Source: Vibrio sp. AND4 (GTDB taxonomy: Bacteria > Pseudomonadota > Gammaproteobacteria > Enterobacterales > Vibrionaceae). From it: a stretch of DNA of 64,000 nt. How positions within the stretch are numbered: position 1 is the stretch's first letter; each line of letters opens with the position of its first letter. The stretch is taken from contig NZ_ABGR01000002.1 in assembly GCF_000171815.1 (NCBI RefSeq), forward strand, positions 186,001-250,000. Direction: 5' to 3'. This document shows positions 19,998 through 29,849 of the stretch, piece after piece. A program made the translations under genes and the position numbers. Under the pieces are notes generated by a model. It was not told the origin of the DNA, ran no database searches, and was given only the letters and a program-made list of their open reading frames with translations.

Positions 19998-22124
19998 ATG
20001 AATCAATATCTCGCGGTAACTTCGAACGGCATGGAAAACTTGCTTGTAGAAGAACTGACCAAACTAGGCATTGAAAACGCCAAACCAGTACAGGCAGGCG
20101 TTAAATTTAAGGCAACGAACGAACAAATTTACCGTTGCTGTTTGTGGAGCCGCTTGGCGTCTCGATTTGTACGTGTTTTATCGGAGTTTACCTGTAACGA
20201 CGACATGGACCTTTACTTGTCGACGTCTGCAATTAACTGGGTAAACCAATTCCACAGCTCAAAACGTTTTGTGGTTGATTTCAATGGTACCAACCGTGAA
20301 ATTCGTAATAGCCAGTACGGTGCGATGAAAGTGAAAGATGGCATCGTGGATTGCTTCGAGAAGAAGAACCTCCCTCGTCCAAACATCAGTAAAGAGTGTC
20401 CAGATATCCGTGTTCACGTACGTCTTCACAAAGACAAAGCGATCCTCGGTGTGGACATGGTAGGCAGTGGTCTTCATCAACGTGGCTATCGTCCTGAATC
20501 TGGTCGAGCTCCGTTACGCGAGACACTCGCCGCAGCAATCATCATTCGTTGTGGCTGGGATGGCTCTCAGCCACTTTTAGATCCTATGTGTGGTTCTGGT
20601 ACTTTGTTGATTGAAGCTGCAATGATGGCGGCGAACATGGCACCAGGTGTGAAGCGCAAACAGTGGGGCTTTGAAGCACTAGAGGATTTTGAACCTGAGC
20701 TTTGGGCGGAGATTAAATCGCAAGCAAATGTACAGGCTCGACGTGGCGTCAAAAAAGTTGACGCTAAGTTTTTTGGCTTTGATAACGACCCTAAAGTACT
20801 GAAAGTTGCGCAGGACAATGCACGTCGTGCCGGTGTAGAAGAACTCATTACCTTTGCACAAGGTGATGCTGCAACCATCGTTCGCCCTGCTGGTTTCGAA
20901 GCTGGCGTCATTGTTTCTAACCCACCTTATGGTGAACGCCTTGGTACAGAGCCGGGTTTGATTGCGTTATACACGGCGTTTGGCGGTCAACTGAAAGCGG
21001 AGTTCGGTGGCTGTAAAGCGTCTATCTTCTCGAGCTCAGACGAGCTATTAAGCTGTCTTCGTATGCGTGCGGACAGACAGTTTAAATTGAACAATGGTGC
21101 GTTACCGTGTCACCAAAAAAACTACAGCATCGCAGAACGCAGTGCAGATGAAGTGAAAGGCGCAGCGGGGACCAATGTACAAATCGCAGCTGACTTCTCA
21201 AATCGCTTGAAAAAAAATATCGGTAAGATTGGTAAGTGGGCGCGTAAAGAGAAACTGGATTGTTACCGTATCTATGATGCAGACCTTCCGGAGTACAACG
21301 TCGCAATTGACGTTTATGGTGATCAAATTGTTATTCAAGAATATGCAGCACCAAAAGATATTCCTGAAGAAAAAGCGAAGCGTCGTTTGACTGACATCAT
21401 TCGTGCAACAATTCAGGTGACAGGCGTAGAAGCGAATAAAGTTGTACTGAAAGTTCGTGAGAAGCAAAAAGGTCGTAACCAGTATCAAAAATTAGGTCAG
21501 GTTTCTGAGACACTTGAAGTGAACGAGTACGGCGTAAAGTTGATTGTTAACCTTCACGACTACTTAGACACTGGCTTGTTCTTAGATCATAAGATCACTC
21601 GTCGTCGTCTTGGTGAAATGGCGCAGGGGAAAGACTTCCTCAACTTGTTTGCTTACACAGGCAGTGCAACAGTGCACGCTGCGGTTGGTGGTGCACGCTC
21701 CACCACGACTATTGACATGTCGAATACCTACCTTAACTGGGCAAAAGACAATATGCAGCTAAACGGCTGTGTGGGTCGTCAGCATCGTTTTGAGCAAGCT
21801 GACTGTCTGCAGTGGCTTGAAAACGCGAAAGGTGAATACGATCTTATCTTTATTGATCCACCGACATTCTCTAACTCTAAGCGCATGGAAACGTCGTTTG
21901 ATGTTCAACGCGATCATATCAAGTTAATGGCAAACCTTAAGCGCTTACTGCGTGCTGGCGGTACGATTGTATTCTCTAACAATAAACGTCATTTTAAGAT
22001 GGACGAAGCAGAACTTGTTGCGCTGGGCCTGAAAGCACAGAATATTTCTTCACAAACTCTGCCTCTGGATTTCTCTCGTAACAAGCACATCCACAACTGC
22101 TGGCTTGTAACTCATACAGAATAG
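19998..22124 (+). CDS. rlmL: 23S rRNA methyltransferase RlmKL (m2G2445 / m7G2069)
   Basis: A 708-residue bifunctional enzyme. It has an N-terminal THUMP domain (about residues 1-160), the RlmL methyltransferase with the motif [14 protein letters not shown] and catalytic [10 protein letters not shown], and a C-terminal RlmK methyltransferase with [14 protein letters not shown] and [13 protein letters not shown]. The family modifies G2445 and G2069 of 23S rRNA during large-subunit assembly. The ATG at 19998 ([16 protein letters not shown]) is chosen because it gives the usual family length (E. coli 702) and follows a TATAAT box. The gene is followed after 15 bp by a glutaredoxin-like gene and then uup, an apparent operon. 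Confidence 0.96.
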   Translation: MNQYLAVTSNGMENLLVEELTKLGIENAKPVQAGVKFKATNEQIYRCCLWSRLASRFVRVLSEFTCNDDMDLYLSTSAINWVNQFHSSKRFVVDFNGTNREIRNSQYGAMKVKDGIVDCFEKKNLPRPNISKECPDIRVHVRLHKDKAILGVDMVGSGLHQRGYRPESGRAPLRETLAAAIIIRCGWDGSQPLLDPMCGSGTLLIEAAMMAANMAPGVKRKQWGFEALEDFEPELWAEIKSQANVQARRGVKKVDAKFFGFDNDPKVLKVAQDNARRAGVEELITFAQGDAATIVRPAGFEAGVIVSNPPYGERLGTEPGLIALYTAFGGQLKAEFGGCKASIFSSSDELLSCLRMRADRQFKLNNGALPCHQKNYSIAERSADEVKGAAGTNVQIAADFSNRLKKNIGKIGKWARKEKLDCYRIYDADLPEYNVAIDVYGDQIVIQEYAAPKDIPEEKAKRRLTDIIRATIQVTGVEANKVVLKVREKQKGRNQYQKLGQVSETLEVNEYGVKLIVNLHDYLDTGLFLDHKITRRRLGEMAQGKDFLNLFAYTGSATVHAAVGGARSTTTIDMSNTYLNWAKDNMQLNGCVGRQHRFEQADCLQWLENAKGEYDLIFIDPPTFSNSKRMETSFDVQRDHIKLMANLKRLLRAGGTIVFSNNKRHFKMDEAELVALGLKAQNISSQTLPLDFSRNKHIHNCWLVTHTE

Positions 22125-22139
22125 GGACGAATTAAAAGG

Positions 22140-22391
22140 ATGTTGCATGTGCTAACGCTCTACAGCACTGATGGATGCCACCTCTGTGAGGTGGCATTTG
22201 ATCTCGTCGGTAAGATTGGTCTTGCCGAGCATACTCACATTGTCGACATTGCGTTTGATGATGTTTTATTTTCTCGTTACGGCGTCACCATTCCCGTATT
22301 GAAATATCAAGATTCTGAGTTGAACTGGCCGTTTGACTTAGAACAACTCAAACATTGGTTGGATAATAATGGCATTACTTACTATTCATAA
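22140..22391 (+). CDS. Glutaredoxin-like (DUF836) protein
   Basis: An 83-residue thioredoxin-fold protein. It has a CxxC redox motif (CHLC) in the segment YSTDGCHLCEVA near residues 9-20 and the cis-proline region GVTIPVLKY about 30 residues later. This is the pattern of the DUF836 glutaredoxin family found beside rlmKL and uup in many gammaproteobacteria. Substrate unknown. Its 3' end overlaps the start of uup by 23 bp, showing tight coupling in the rlmKL-grx-uup unit. A GTTACGGCGTCAC sequence at 22276-22288 inside it is one base away from matS. Confidence 0.88.
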   Translation: MLHVLTLYSTDGCHLCEVAFDLVGKIGLAEHTHIVDIAFDDVLFSRYGVTIPVLKYQDSELNWPFDLEQLKHWLDNNGITYYS

Positions 22392-24288
22392 CGCACAACT
22401 TGCGTTTGGTGACCATCCATTGCTAGACAAAGCAGAGTTCGCTCTTCAAGAAAACGAGCGCGTTTGTTTAGTTGGTCGTAACGGTGCAGGTAAGTCGACA
22501 TTAATGAAAGTCCTTGCTGGCGACATTTTGTTGGACGATGGCAAGATTCAAATTACTCAAGATGTGGTTGTTTCTCGACTTGAACAAGATCCACCGCGTA
22601 ATCAAGAGGGTACCGTTTATGAATACGTATCTGGTGGCTTAGCGGAAGTCGGTGAATTACTGAAGAAGTATCATGATCTTCTGGATCTTGTAGCGCAAGA
22701 CCCGAGTGATAAAAATATTAATCGTCTTGCTAAAGTACAAGAACAGTTAGATCATCTAAACGCTTGGCGCTTTGATGATCGCGTTAACAATGTGCTTGGT
22801 GCTCTTAAACTCACCCCAGAGACAAAACTGACGGACTTGTCAGGTGGTTGGCAACGTAAAGCGGCACTTGCTCGCGCACTTGTTTGTGATCCTGACGTGT
22901 TGCTTTTGGATGAGCCGACAAACCATCTGGATGTGACAACCATCGAGTGGTTGGAAAACTTCTTAAAAGATTTCAAAGGCTCGATTATTTTCATTTCCCA
23001 CGACCGCACGTTCATCAAATCGATGGCGACACGCATCGTCGATTTAGACCGCGGCCAACTGGCTTCTTTTCCGGGTAATTATGACCAATACTTGAATGAC
23101 AAAGAAGAGATGCTCCGCGTTGAGGAAATGCAAAATGCTGAATTCGATAAAAAACTTGCTCAGGAAGAAGTTTGGATTCGCCAGGGCATAAAAGCGCGCC
23201 GAACTCGTAATGAAGGTCGTGTACGTGCGCTTAAAAAGCTACGTGAGGAGCGAAATAATCGTCGCGAAGTTCAAGGTAAAGTAAACCTTAACATTGACGG
23301 TGTATCACGTTCAGGTAAGATCGTTTTTGAGGCAGAGAATGTCTCATTCGCTTTTGAAGGTAAGCAGATCGTCGATGATTTCAGCTTCAATATTATGCGA
23401 GGTGATAGAATCGCTCTTATTGGTCCTAATGGTTGCGGTAAGAGTACGGTGCTCAAACTCCTACTGGGACAATTAGAGGCTCAGAGTGGACGCCTTCATT
23501 GTGGTACAAAACTCGAAGTGGCTTATTTCGACCAATACCGCGAAATTCTCGACCCTGAAAAAACAGTTATCGATAACCTAGCAGATGGTAAACAAGAAGT
23601 GATGGTTGGTGGACGTCAGCGACACGCTTTGAGCTACCTTCAGGACTTCTTGTTCGCGCCACAACGTGCACGTACGCCAGTTAAAGCGTTGTCTGGCGGT
23701 GAAAAAAACCGTTTGTTGTTAGCTCGTATCTTATTGAAACCTAACAATTTGCTTATTTTGGATGAACCTACCAACGATTTGGACATCGAAACGTTGGAAC
23801 TATTAGAAGAAATGCTTGCCAATTATCAGGGGACGTTACTGTTAGTCAGCCACGACCGTGAGTTTGTAGATAACACAGTAACAACCAGTTGGATTTTCGA
23901 AGGTAACGGTGTTATTGAAGAGTTTGTTGGCGGTTATCACGATGCTAAACAACAGCGTGATCAAGTACTTGCCTCGCGTGGTCAGATTGAAAAAACAGCG
24001 CAGAAAGAGAAAGTGGTTGAGGAAACTCCCAAAACTACGCCACCTAAGAACAATTCGAAGAAGTTATCGTATAAGCTGCTCAGAGAGTTAGAGGCTCTTC
24101 CAGCTAAACTAGAAAAATTAGAGTCGGATATTGAGGTCCTGCAAAAACAAGTGAATGATCCAGAGTTCTTCACTAAAACTGTTGAACAGACTCAACCGAT
24201 ATTGGAACAACTCGCTGCGGTAGAGCAGGAGTTGGAAATCGCATTCGAGAGATGGGAAGAACTCGAAGCAATGCAACAGGAAAGTTAA
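22369..24288 (+). CDS. uup: ABC-F ATPase Uup
   Basis: A 639-residue soluble protein with two ABC ATPase domains and no membrane segments: Walker A GRNGAGKST (about residues 36-44) and GPNGCGKST (about 350-358), with signatures LSGGWQRKAALAR and LSGGEKNRLLLAR. The acidic linker between the domains and a C-terminal coiled-coil of about 80 residues (LEALPAKLEKLESDIEVLQKQ region) are typical of Uup. ABC-F proteins bind the ribosomal E site; Uup also binds branched DNA and affects precise transposon excision in E. coli. Start overlaps the preceding glutaredoxin-like gene. Confidence 0.95.
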   Translation: MALLTIHNAQLAFGDHPLLDKAEFALQENERVCLVGRNGAGKSTLMKVLAGDILLDDGKIQITQDVVVSRLEQDPPRNQEGTVYEYVSGGLAEVGELLKKYHDLLDLVAQDPSDKNINRLAKVQEQLDHLNAWRFDDRVNNVLGALKLTPETKLTDLSGGWQRKAALARALVCDPDVLLLDEPTNHLDVTTIEWLENFLKDFKGSIIFISHDRTFIKSMATRIVDLDRGQLASFPGNYDQYLNDKEEMLRVEEMQNAEFDKKLAQEEVWIRQGIKARRTRNEGRVRALKKLREERNNRREVQGKVNLNIDGVSRSGKIVFEAENVSFAFEGKQIVDDFSFNIMRGDRIALIGPNGCGKSTVLKLLLGQLEAQSGRLHCGTKLEVAYFDQYREILDPEKTVIDNLADGKQEVMVGGRQRHALSYLQDFLFAPQRARTPVKALSGGEKNRLLLARILLKPNNLLILDEPTNDLDIETLELLEEMLANYQGTLLLVSHDREFVDNTVTTSWIFEGNGVIEEFVGGYHDAKQQRDQVLASRGQIEKTAQKEKVVEETPKTTPPKNNSKKLSYKLLRELEALPAKLEKLESDIEVLQKQVNDPEFFTKTVEQTQPILEQLAAVEQELEIAFERWEELEAMQQES

Positions 24289-24294
24289 TATTCC

Positions 24295-26034
24295 ATGAAT
24301 TGTAGTAACAAATTCAAGTTAACCGTCGTCGCTATGATGGTCGGTACGTCAATGAATGCTAACGCAGCATTATATCGAGTGATTGAAGTGGATCCTGGTG
24401 TTAATGGGGATAATATCGATTACTCAACTGCATTTGGTGTCGCTATTCAACAGGGTGACGTAGCTGCAGACCCTAGCACTGGTGTACCTTTCGCCTTGGG
24501 CTGTTTCGACAGTGCGGCAGGCTGTATACCAGAACAGTTCAAACTTGCTATAGAAACTCGCACAACAAACCTATCTGAAGGTGCTGCCGTTGACGGTGTC
24601 AGCTACAGAGAAGAAGTGCCATTCGCTTCGGATTCCATCTTTGACTACATTGATGATTATGATGATTTTGAACGTTATTGTGACTACGAACGTCGTTATT
24701 CAACATGTGAGTCTTGGGCCGCGATTCAATGGCAGCCATATGGTAAAGAATTAGCGAAGGACTTCACGACAAACGCATTTGCACTGGTAGAAAAAAGTCC
24801 CACGGCTTACGCAAACCAATATAACAATATCATCAATAGCCTAACTGAAGCCGGGGAAGCAATTGGTAATCAAAGTGTCGTCAGTGCCTCTAATTCATCG
24901 GTGCTCAAAACTCGTAACGAGATAGTCGCACCCGTTATCCCTAACACTGATACCGGGGTTAAAGAAAGCCGCGCATGGAATACTGATGGGACATTCACCG
25001 TCGGCAGTATCTCCAGAGCAGCCAATAACAAAAATGGTGCACGCCATAGCTCTAAAGCCGCTATTTGGGACAGTAATAAGGATATCGTTGAAGTTCCTTG
25101 GACGAGCGGTGTTCAATTTGTAGAAAGTGAGCACATTGCTCAAGGTAGTATGCGTGACCTCGTTGTCGATACAAGCAAAAACATAATTTATGGTGTGGGT
25201 TACAACACCTGGCGTGATAATAACTACATGAATGCCACTGTGTTTGTCGGGAGCTTAAATGCAAGTGCCAAGGACGAAAAAAGTATTAATAACTACAGTT
25301 GGAATAGTGTGCTTGTGGACGATGCACAACAACGTATTTCTGATGAAACTGTACACAGTAACTCCCGATTAACAGATGTAAATTCAAACTTTGTTGCTAT
25401 TGGCGAGGCAAAGCGCTCTGGCCAATACCCGATGCCAACTGGCTCATTCCCAAATCGCTTATTTATCGTAAAAGATGTTAGAGAGAGTTCTCCCAAGGCA
25501 ATTTTCCCTACAGATGGGATTTTCTTTGATGGTGCAGGCGGCACCATGGGCGGCATCAATGCATCAAATGAGATAGTTGGTCAGCTTGATGCCGAAACCT
25601 CTCGCGAAGATGAGGGTAAACCTCGCCGTAAGCGCGGTTTTATTTATCCATATAGTCCTGATGGAACAGAGTCGGCAAGATCAAAAGCGCTATTTGATAA
25701 CAAGGCATGGTTCTTAGATAACCTCACAAACGGTGGTGATTACTCTGCAGCAAACAACGCATTCCGCATCATTTCTGCAACAGACATCAATGATGCTGGG
25801 GTTATTTCAGCAACTGCAATGAAATGTGAGGGTGGCTATAAGACTACACAACACAACTCTTCTTGTGCTGAAACAGAGAAGATCGTTGCCGTTAAGTTGA
25901 TGCCAATAGCTGGAGCGACTTCTGCAAACATTCAAAAGCGAAGCATCGAAGAGGAAGCTGTCGAACGTCAAGGTGCCGGACTCGGTTGGTTGGCTTTGAC
26001 CATGTTGAGCTTATTCGGGTTCCGAAGAAAATAG
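24295..26034 (+). CDS. DUF3466 exported protein with GlyGly-CTERM-like tail
   Basis: A 579-residue protein with an N-terminal signal peptide (cleavage near ANA at about residue 24). The C-terminal tail has a glycine-rich start, GAGLGW, a hydrophobic stretch of about 12 residues and the basic end FRRK. That tail matches the plan of GlyGly-CTERM sorting signals, which in Vibrio and Shewanella are cleaved by rhombosortase and feed type II secretion substrates to the surface. The middle looks like DUF3466, a family of repeated beta-strand segments with GxAxxxN-type motifs (IGEAKRSGQ, GGINASNEIVG, ATDINDAGVIS). Function unknown. Follows uup by 6 bp, so probably cotranscribed. Confidence 0.85.
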   Translation: MNCSNKFKLTVVAMMVGTSMNANAALYRVIEVDPGVNGDNIDYSTAFGVAIQQGDVAADPSTGVPFALGCFDSAAGCIPEQFKLAIETRTTNLSEGAAVDGVSYREEVPFASDSIFDYIDDYDDFERYCDYERRYSTCESWAAIQWQPYGKELAKDFTTNAFALVEKSPTAYANQYNNIINSLTEAGEAIGNQSVVSASNSSVLKTRNEIVAPVIPNTDTGVKESRAWNTDGTFTVGSISRAANNKNGARHSSKAAIWDSNKDIVEVPWTSGVQFVESEHIAQGSMRDLVVDTSKNIIYGVGYNTWRDNNYMNATVFVGSLNASAKDEKSINNYSWNSVLVDDAQQRISDETVHSNSRLTDVNSNFVAIGEAKRSGQYPMPTGSFPNRLFIVKDVRESSPKAIFPTDGIFFDGAGGTMGGINASNEIVGQLDAETSREDEGKPRRKRGFIYPYSPDGTESARSKALFDNKAWFLDNLTNGGDYSAANNAFRIISATDINDAGVISATAMKCEGGYKTTQHNSSCAETEKIVAVKLMPIAGATSANIQKRSIEEEAVERQGAGLGWLALTMLSLFGFRRK

Positions 26035-26054
26035 CCAGTATTTTTTAAATCAAG

Positions 26055-26087
26055 CAGAGGCTCACAGAAATGAGCCTCTGTTTTTTT
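26055..26087 (+). terminator. Terminator of the rlmKL-uup-DUF3466 unit
   Basis: A 10-bp perfect stem (CAGAGGCTCA / TGAGCCTCTG, 26055-26064 with 26071-26080) is followed by seven T. Confidence 0.93.
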
Positions 26088-26204
26088 ATGCCTTGAGAAA
26101 ATGCGCATTGTGATCGATTCTTATAAGTGGAGTAACAAAAACTCCATCAAAGTTTCACAGTAACAGTAGTACGTTTGTAAATGGACCTGTATGAGGAATT
26201 AACT

Positions 26205-26378
26205 ATGAAGAGACAAAAGCGTGATCGCCTAGAAAGAGCTCAATCTCAAGGCTATAAAGCGGGTTTGAATGGACGGTCGCAAGAGGCCTGTCCGTATCAG
26301 CAGGTTGATGCTCGGTCGTATTGGTTAGGTGGTTGGCGTGATGCCAGAGACGAAAAACAATCTGGTCTCTACAAATAA
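26205..26378 (+). CDS. rmf: Ribosome modulation factor
   Basis: A 57-residue basic protein, MKRQKRDRLERAQSQGYKAG at the start, with the conserved GRSQEACPY and SYWLGGWRDAR blocks. Rmf binds the 30S subunit in stationary phase and drives dimerisation into inactive 100S ribosomes, together with HPF. The ATG at 26205 has AGGA 7 bp upstream and gives the standard length; an in-frame start at 26181 is unlikely. Located convergent with fabA, as in E. coli. Growth-phase and ppGpp control is known in E. coli, but no specific site is evident here. Confidence 0.95.
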   Translation: MKRQKRDRLERAQSQGYKAGLNGRSQEACPYQQVDARSYWLGGWRDARDEKQSGLYK

Positions 26379-26406
26379 ATTATCCACATACAAACAGAAG
26401 GATTTG

Positions 26407-26429
26407 AAAAGGCTCTTTAGGAGCCTTTT
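26407..26429 (+). terminator. Terminator of rmf
   Basis: The stem AAAAGGCTC / GAGCCTTTT (26407-26415 with 26421-26429) has a 5-base loop. The T run is part of the stem, so strength on this strand is moderate. Confidence 0.75.
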
Positions 26430-26477
26430 CTGCGTATATATACCCGATCAACTTGAAATTACTTGGGTTCTATAAAG

Positions 26478-26503
26478 AAAAAGCTCCTTCAAAAGGAGCC
26501 TTT
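26478..26503 (-). terminator. Terminator of fabA
   Basis: An imperfect stem of the AAAGGCTCCTT / AAGGAGCTTT type lies 23 bp past the fabA stop and runs into five T on the minus strand. Confidence 0.8.
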
Positions 26504-26525
26504 ATGAATACTTCACAGACGAAGA

Positions 26526-27041
26526 TCAGAAGCTTGATGTGTCTTGGAACAAACCAACTTTTAGATCTTTTGCTACATAGATTTCTTTGCCATCCACAAG
26601 TACACGGCCGTCAGCAAGGCCCATTACTAAGCGACGATTAACGACGCGCTTCATGTGGATCTCGTACGTCACTTTTTTCGCTGTAGGTAGGATTTGACCA
26701 GTGAATTTTACTTCGCCGACACCGAGCGCACGCCCTTTCCCTTGACCGCCAACCCAGCCTAAGAAGAAACCAACAAGCTGCCACATAGCATCAAGACCGA
26801 GACAACCAGGCATTACAGGGTCACCCGGGAAATGACAGTCGAAGAACCACAGGTCAGGAGTAATATCCAGTTCAGCAAGAATCAAACCTTTACCGAATTC
26901 ACCCTCAGTCTCAGACATTTTTGTGATGCGGTCCATCATCAGCATGTTAGGTGCTGGTAGTTGAGGGCCTTGTGGCCACAGTTCCCCTTGGCTTGAAGCG
27001 AGAAGGTCTTCACGGCTGTAAGAATCACGTTTGTTTTGCAT
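26526..27041 (-). CDS. fabA: 3-hydroxydecanoyl-ACP dehydratase/isomerase FabA
   Basis: A 171-residue hot-dog-fold enzyme from the ATG at 27041, which has GGAG 9 bp upstream; an in-frame TTG two codons earlier is rejected. The catalytic His70 (in [10 protein letters not shown]) and Asp84 (in GCLGLDAMW) are at the same numbers as in E. coli. It dehydrates 3-hydroxydecanoyl-ACP and isomerises the product, the branch point for unsaturated fatty acids. In E. coli FadR and FabR control this gene; I did not find a clear FadR site by eye. Convergent with rmf and 70 bp from ycbZ on the same strand. Confidence 0.97.
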   Translation of the reverse strand: MQNKRDSYSREDLLASSQGELWPQGPQLPAPNMLMMDRITKMSETEGEFGKGLILAELDITPDLWFFDCHFPGDPVMPGCLGLDAMWQLVGFFLGWVGGQGKGRALGVGEVKFTGQILPTAKKVTYEIHMKRVVNRRLVMGLADGRVLVDGKEIYVAKDLKVGLFQDTSSF

Positions 27042-27111
27042 TATCAATTACTCCAATTTCTGATAGCAGCATCTTAGTGAACAGGTGTACGCTAAACAAC
27101 TCCGATCAGTA

Positions 27112-28752
27112 CTAGACGAACCAATTTTTGATACGTCCCACAATTCCTTGTGGATGCTCGTGTCGTTCAAAATTTTCAATACGTTCGGCGATTTTATCTA
27201 TGACACTGTCGTCTTCACCACGGAATGGTTTAGACATAAGGATAGGGATCGCTTCATCCACATTAGAAACTGTCCAAATATGGAACTCACCATTTTTGAT
27301 ACTCTCTATCACATCTTTATGTAACGCGAGATGTTTTAGATTCGTTTTCGGCATTATCACGCCTTGCTTACCGGTAAAGCCTTGGTGCTTACATACTTGG
27401 TAAAACCCTTCGATCTTTTCATTCAAGCCACCTACGGCTTGCACACGTCCAAACTGGTCTACCGCGCCAGTAACAGCAATCTGTTGATTAACAGGAGATT
27501 CAGATAGGGCACTGACCAAACAACAAAGCTCCGCAAGGGAGGCACTGTCTCCGTCTACCTCACTGTATGATTGCTCAAACACAATGGATGCCGAGCAAGG
27601 GAGCGGCTCATCAAGGTTTAACGCAGAGCTTAAGAAGGCTTGCATGATCATCATACCTTTCGCGTGCAGGTTACCACCGAGCTCCGCCTTACGTTCAACA
27701 TCGGAAATGTCGCCGTCACCAAAGTGAATAACGCAAGAGATACGCGCCGGTTCACCATAAGAGATAGGGTGTCCTGCCATATCAATTACCGTTAGGCCAT
27801 TAATTTGACCGATTTGTTCACCCGTTGTTTCAATAATTACTTGCCCATCGAGAATATCGTCTACTGCACGTTGCGGCAGATACGATTCGCGGTAATATTT
27901 ATCATCAATCGCCTGATCAATATCGTCGAACTCAATGACAGATAAGTTTGAATACTGGCTAGCAAGGCCCAATAGCTGGTTGTGCCACATCACACCAAGT
28001 GGCAGATAATGTTGATCTTCGGTTAAGCGCATTCCAGCAAGAATTAATCTTCGGAAGGCTTCATTGCTGAGTACAGGATGTTGGTACTCATGGCAAATCC
28101 AGTTCACCAAGCCGACATAGTTTCTCATGCTTTCTTGAGATAAATGAATATCTTCTTCCACTTCGGTATACATCGTCATACCAGTGGAGAAATCGTCATC
28201 GACGTATTCTATTTCAGCGAGTTGATTTCGGTCACCAGTAATGAGCAGTTTTACATCGTAACTTTGTGGCGCAAAAGGTGATGAGGCAATACGTTGCGGT
28301 GTAAGGTTAATTGGAGAAAAGCTTCCACCTTGAACTGCTGCTTTGATATTCGGCCAGCGTGCGGCATTTGCGAGAACCAAATTTGCAGGAATAACAAGAT
28401 AACCACCATGTGCCTTAGAAATTAGACCAGACTCAAACGTCGCTTGGCCGTCTCGATTCACACTGTAGTGATCGAATAGATCTTTAGCATCGAGCGACTC
28501 TACAGTAATGACCGGCGTTGATGTCTTCTTCTTCAACACTTCGCTTATAAAACCACGATAAATCGCGTTATCAGTGCAATTAACCAATAGAATGCGAGTC
28601 AAGCCTCGTACACGAGTAAATCGGTCAATGGTTGCCTCTAGCCTAGGCTGGAGGTCAATAAAGGTTTTCGCTGGTAGGGAAGTGGCTTTGCTTAAAATCT
28701 CTTCGTACTGCGTGAAAGAAGGGGCGACATCTTGCCAGTTAACTTGGTTCAT
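27112..28752 (-). CDS. ycbZ: Lon-family protease homologue (YcbZ-like)
   Basis: A 546-residue protein with a degenerate AAA-like N-terminal part and a C-terminal Lon protease domain. The Ser of EVDGDSASLAE and the Lys in GGLNEKIEGF about 45 residues later form the Lon Ser-Lys dyad. The preceding VTGAVDQFGRVQAVGG block is typical of Lon proteins. It is much shorter than LonA (about 785 residues) and lacks the N-terminal substrate domain and the usual Walker A, which fits YcbZ rather than LonA. The substrate is not known. Upstream of fabA on the same strand and divergent from matP, an order shared with E. coli. Confidence 0.9.
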   Translation of the reverse strand: MNQVNWQDVAPSFTQYEEILSKATSLPAKTFIDLQPRLEATIDRFTRVRGLTRILLVNCTDNAIYRGFISEVLKKKTSTPVITVESLDAKDLFDHYSVNRDGQATFESGLISKAHGGYLVIPANLVLANAARWPNIKAAVQGGSFSPINLTPQRIASSPFAPQSYDVKLLITGDRNQLAEIEYVDDDFSTGMTMYTEVEEDIHLSQESMRNYVGLVNWICHEYQHPVLSNEAFRRLILAGMRLTEDQHYLPLGVMWHNQLLGLASQYSNLSVIEFDDIDQAIDDKYYRESYLPQRAVDDILDGQVIIETTGEQIGQINGLTVIDMAGHPISYGEPARISCVIHFGDGDISDVERKAELGGNLHAKGMMIMQAFLSSALNLDEPLPCSASIVFEQSYSEVDGDSASLAELCCLVSALSESPVNQQIAVTGAVDQFGRVQAVGGLNEKIEGFYQVCKHQGFTGKQGVIMPKTNLKHLALHKDVIESIKNGEFHIWTVSNVDEAIPILMSKPFRGEDDSVIDKIAERIENFERHEHPQGIVGRIKNWFV

Positions 28753-28963
28753 TCAAATTCATCTTAATTTAATCTTGTGGGCATTATAGCGAAACGACGA
28801 TCAACTCCATAGCAACAATTTGGCTAATCGAAAAAATCCGCAAATTCAGTTGATTAAACCGTCGACAAATGAGAGATCAATATCGATACTTTTATTAGAT
28901 TTAATTGCTGAAACGGGATAATTGGGTTACGCTGTAACCATAACGGCATTGAGGGTCAAAAGG

Positions 28964-29413
28964 ATGAAATATCAGCAGCTTGAAAATTTAGAGTGTGGTT
29001 GGAAATGGAACTATCTAATCAAAAAGTGGAAAGATGGCGAGGCCGTGACTCGATATATCGATACGAGTGAAGCCGATGCTGCTATCGCCGAACTCAGCAA
29101 GCTTGAGCATGAACCGACACAAGTACTTACTTGGATCGAGAACCACATGTCAGAAGAGCTTGAAAATAAGCTGAAACAGGCAATCCGCGCCAAGCGTAAA
29201 CGTCACTTCAATGCAGAGCAAATCCACACAAAGAAAAAATCCATCGACCTTGATTACCGGGTTTGGGAAAAACTGTCAAACCGAGCGAATGAGCTAGGCT
29301 GTACACTTTCTGATGCTATTGAATATTTACTGTCAGAAGCATCTCGAAGTGAGAAAGCTAGCATGAAGGTTTCATCGTTGAAAGAAGACTTGAGTAAATT
29401 GTTATCCAGCTAA
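28964..29413 (+). CDS. matP: Ter macrodomain organiser MatP
   Basis: A 149-residue protein (E. coli 150): an N-terminal helical bundle (MKYQQLENLECGWKWNYL), then a ribbon-helix-helix DNA-binding domain (KKSIDLDYRVWEKLSNRANELGCTLSDAIEYL, about residues 88-120) and a C-terminal coiled-coil that lets dimers bridge. MatP binds 13-bp matS sites (GTGACRNYGTCAC) and condenses the terminus region; it also ties the terminus to the divisome through ZapB. AGG sits directly before the ATG at 28964; an upstream in-frame TTG is rejected on length. This gene, the dif site and matS sites all occur in the same window. Confidence 0.96.
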   Translation: MKYQQLENLECGWKWNYLIKKWKDGEAVTRYIDTSEADAAIAELSKLEHEPTQVLTWIENHMSEELENKLKQAIRAKRKRHFNAEQIHTKKKSIDLDYRVWEKLSNRANELGCTLSDAIEYLLSEASRSEKASMKVSSLKEDLSKLLSS

Positions 29414-29423
29414 GGAGAATCAA

Positions 29424-29735
29424 ATGCTTTACGTAATATTGATCGCTGCTGTTGTCATTTTTTGGCTTATCGCTGTGGATAGGCCAGTCCTAAAAGTTAA
29501 GTTCGAAAAAGGACACATATCAAAAGTCAAAGGCCATATGCCGCCTTCTTTTAAACATAATCTGCAAGTCATTGCTGAACATGATCCCTTTGATGGGGAG
29601 ATGAAATTCTACAAGCAACGTACTGGTATGCGTTTAGTTTTTTCCAAAGAAGTGCCGAAAAAAGTTCAACAACGCATAAGAAATGTTTTTCCTCATCAAG
29701 GCTTTAAGTCAAACAAAGACAAGAAACAAGCGTAA
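29424..29735 (+). CDS. DUF3634 membrane-anchored small protein
   Basis: A 103-residue protein with one N-terminal membrane segment (about residues 2-19) followed by a basic cytoplasmic or periplasmic part containing FEKGHISKVKGHMPPSF. I recognise this as the DUF3634 family, common in vibrios next to matP, with no assigned function. AAGGAG is 8 bp before the ATG. It begins 10 bp after the matP stop, so it is almost certainly cotranscribed with matP, and it ends at a terminator. This is the last gene of the conserved left chromosomal block. Confidence 0.85.
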   Translation: MLYVILIAAVVIFWLIAVDRPVLKVKFEKGHISKVKGHMPPSFKHNLQVIAEHDPFDGEMKFYKQRTGMRLVFSKEVPKKVQQRIRNVFPHQGFKSNKDKKQA

Positions 29736-29764
29736 GCAAACTAGCATTCACTCATTCGAGCAAG

Positions 29765-29794
29765 ACGGGACGCATTAATGTGTCCCGTTTTTAT
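29765..29794 (+). terminator. Terminator of matP-DUF3634
   Basis: The stem ACGGGAC / GTCCCGT (with GC/GT inside, 29765-29788) is followed by a T-rich tract TTTTATTTT. Confidence 0.85.
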
Positions 29795-29849
29795 TTTAAT
29801 AAAATTAATGACTGAAAGTTGTATTTTTAAGATTTGAAATAGGTGACAT

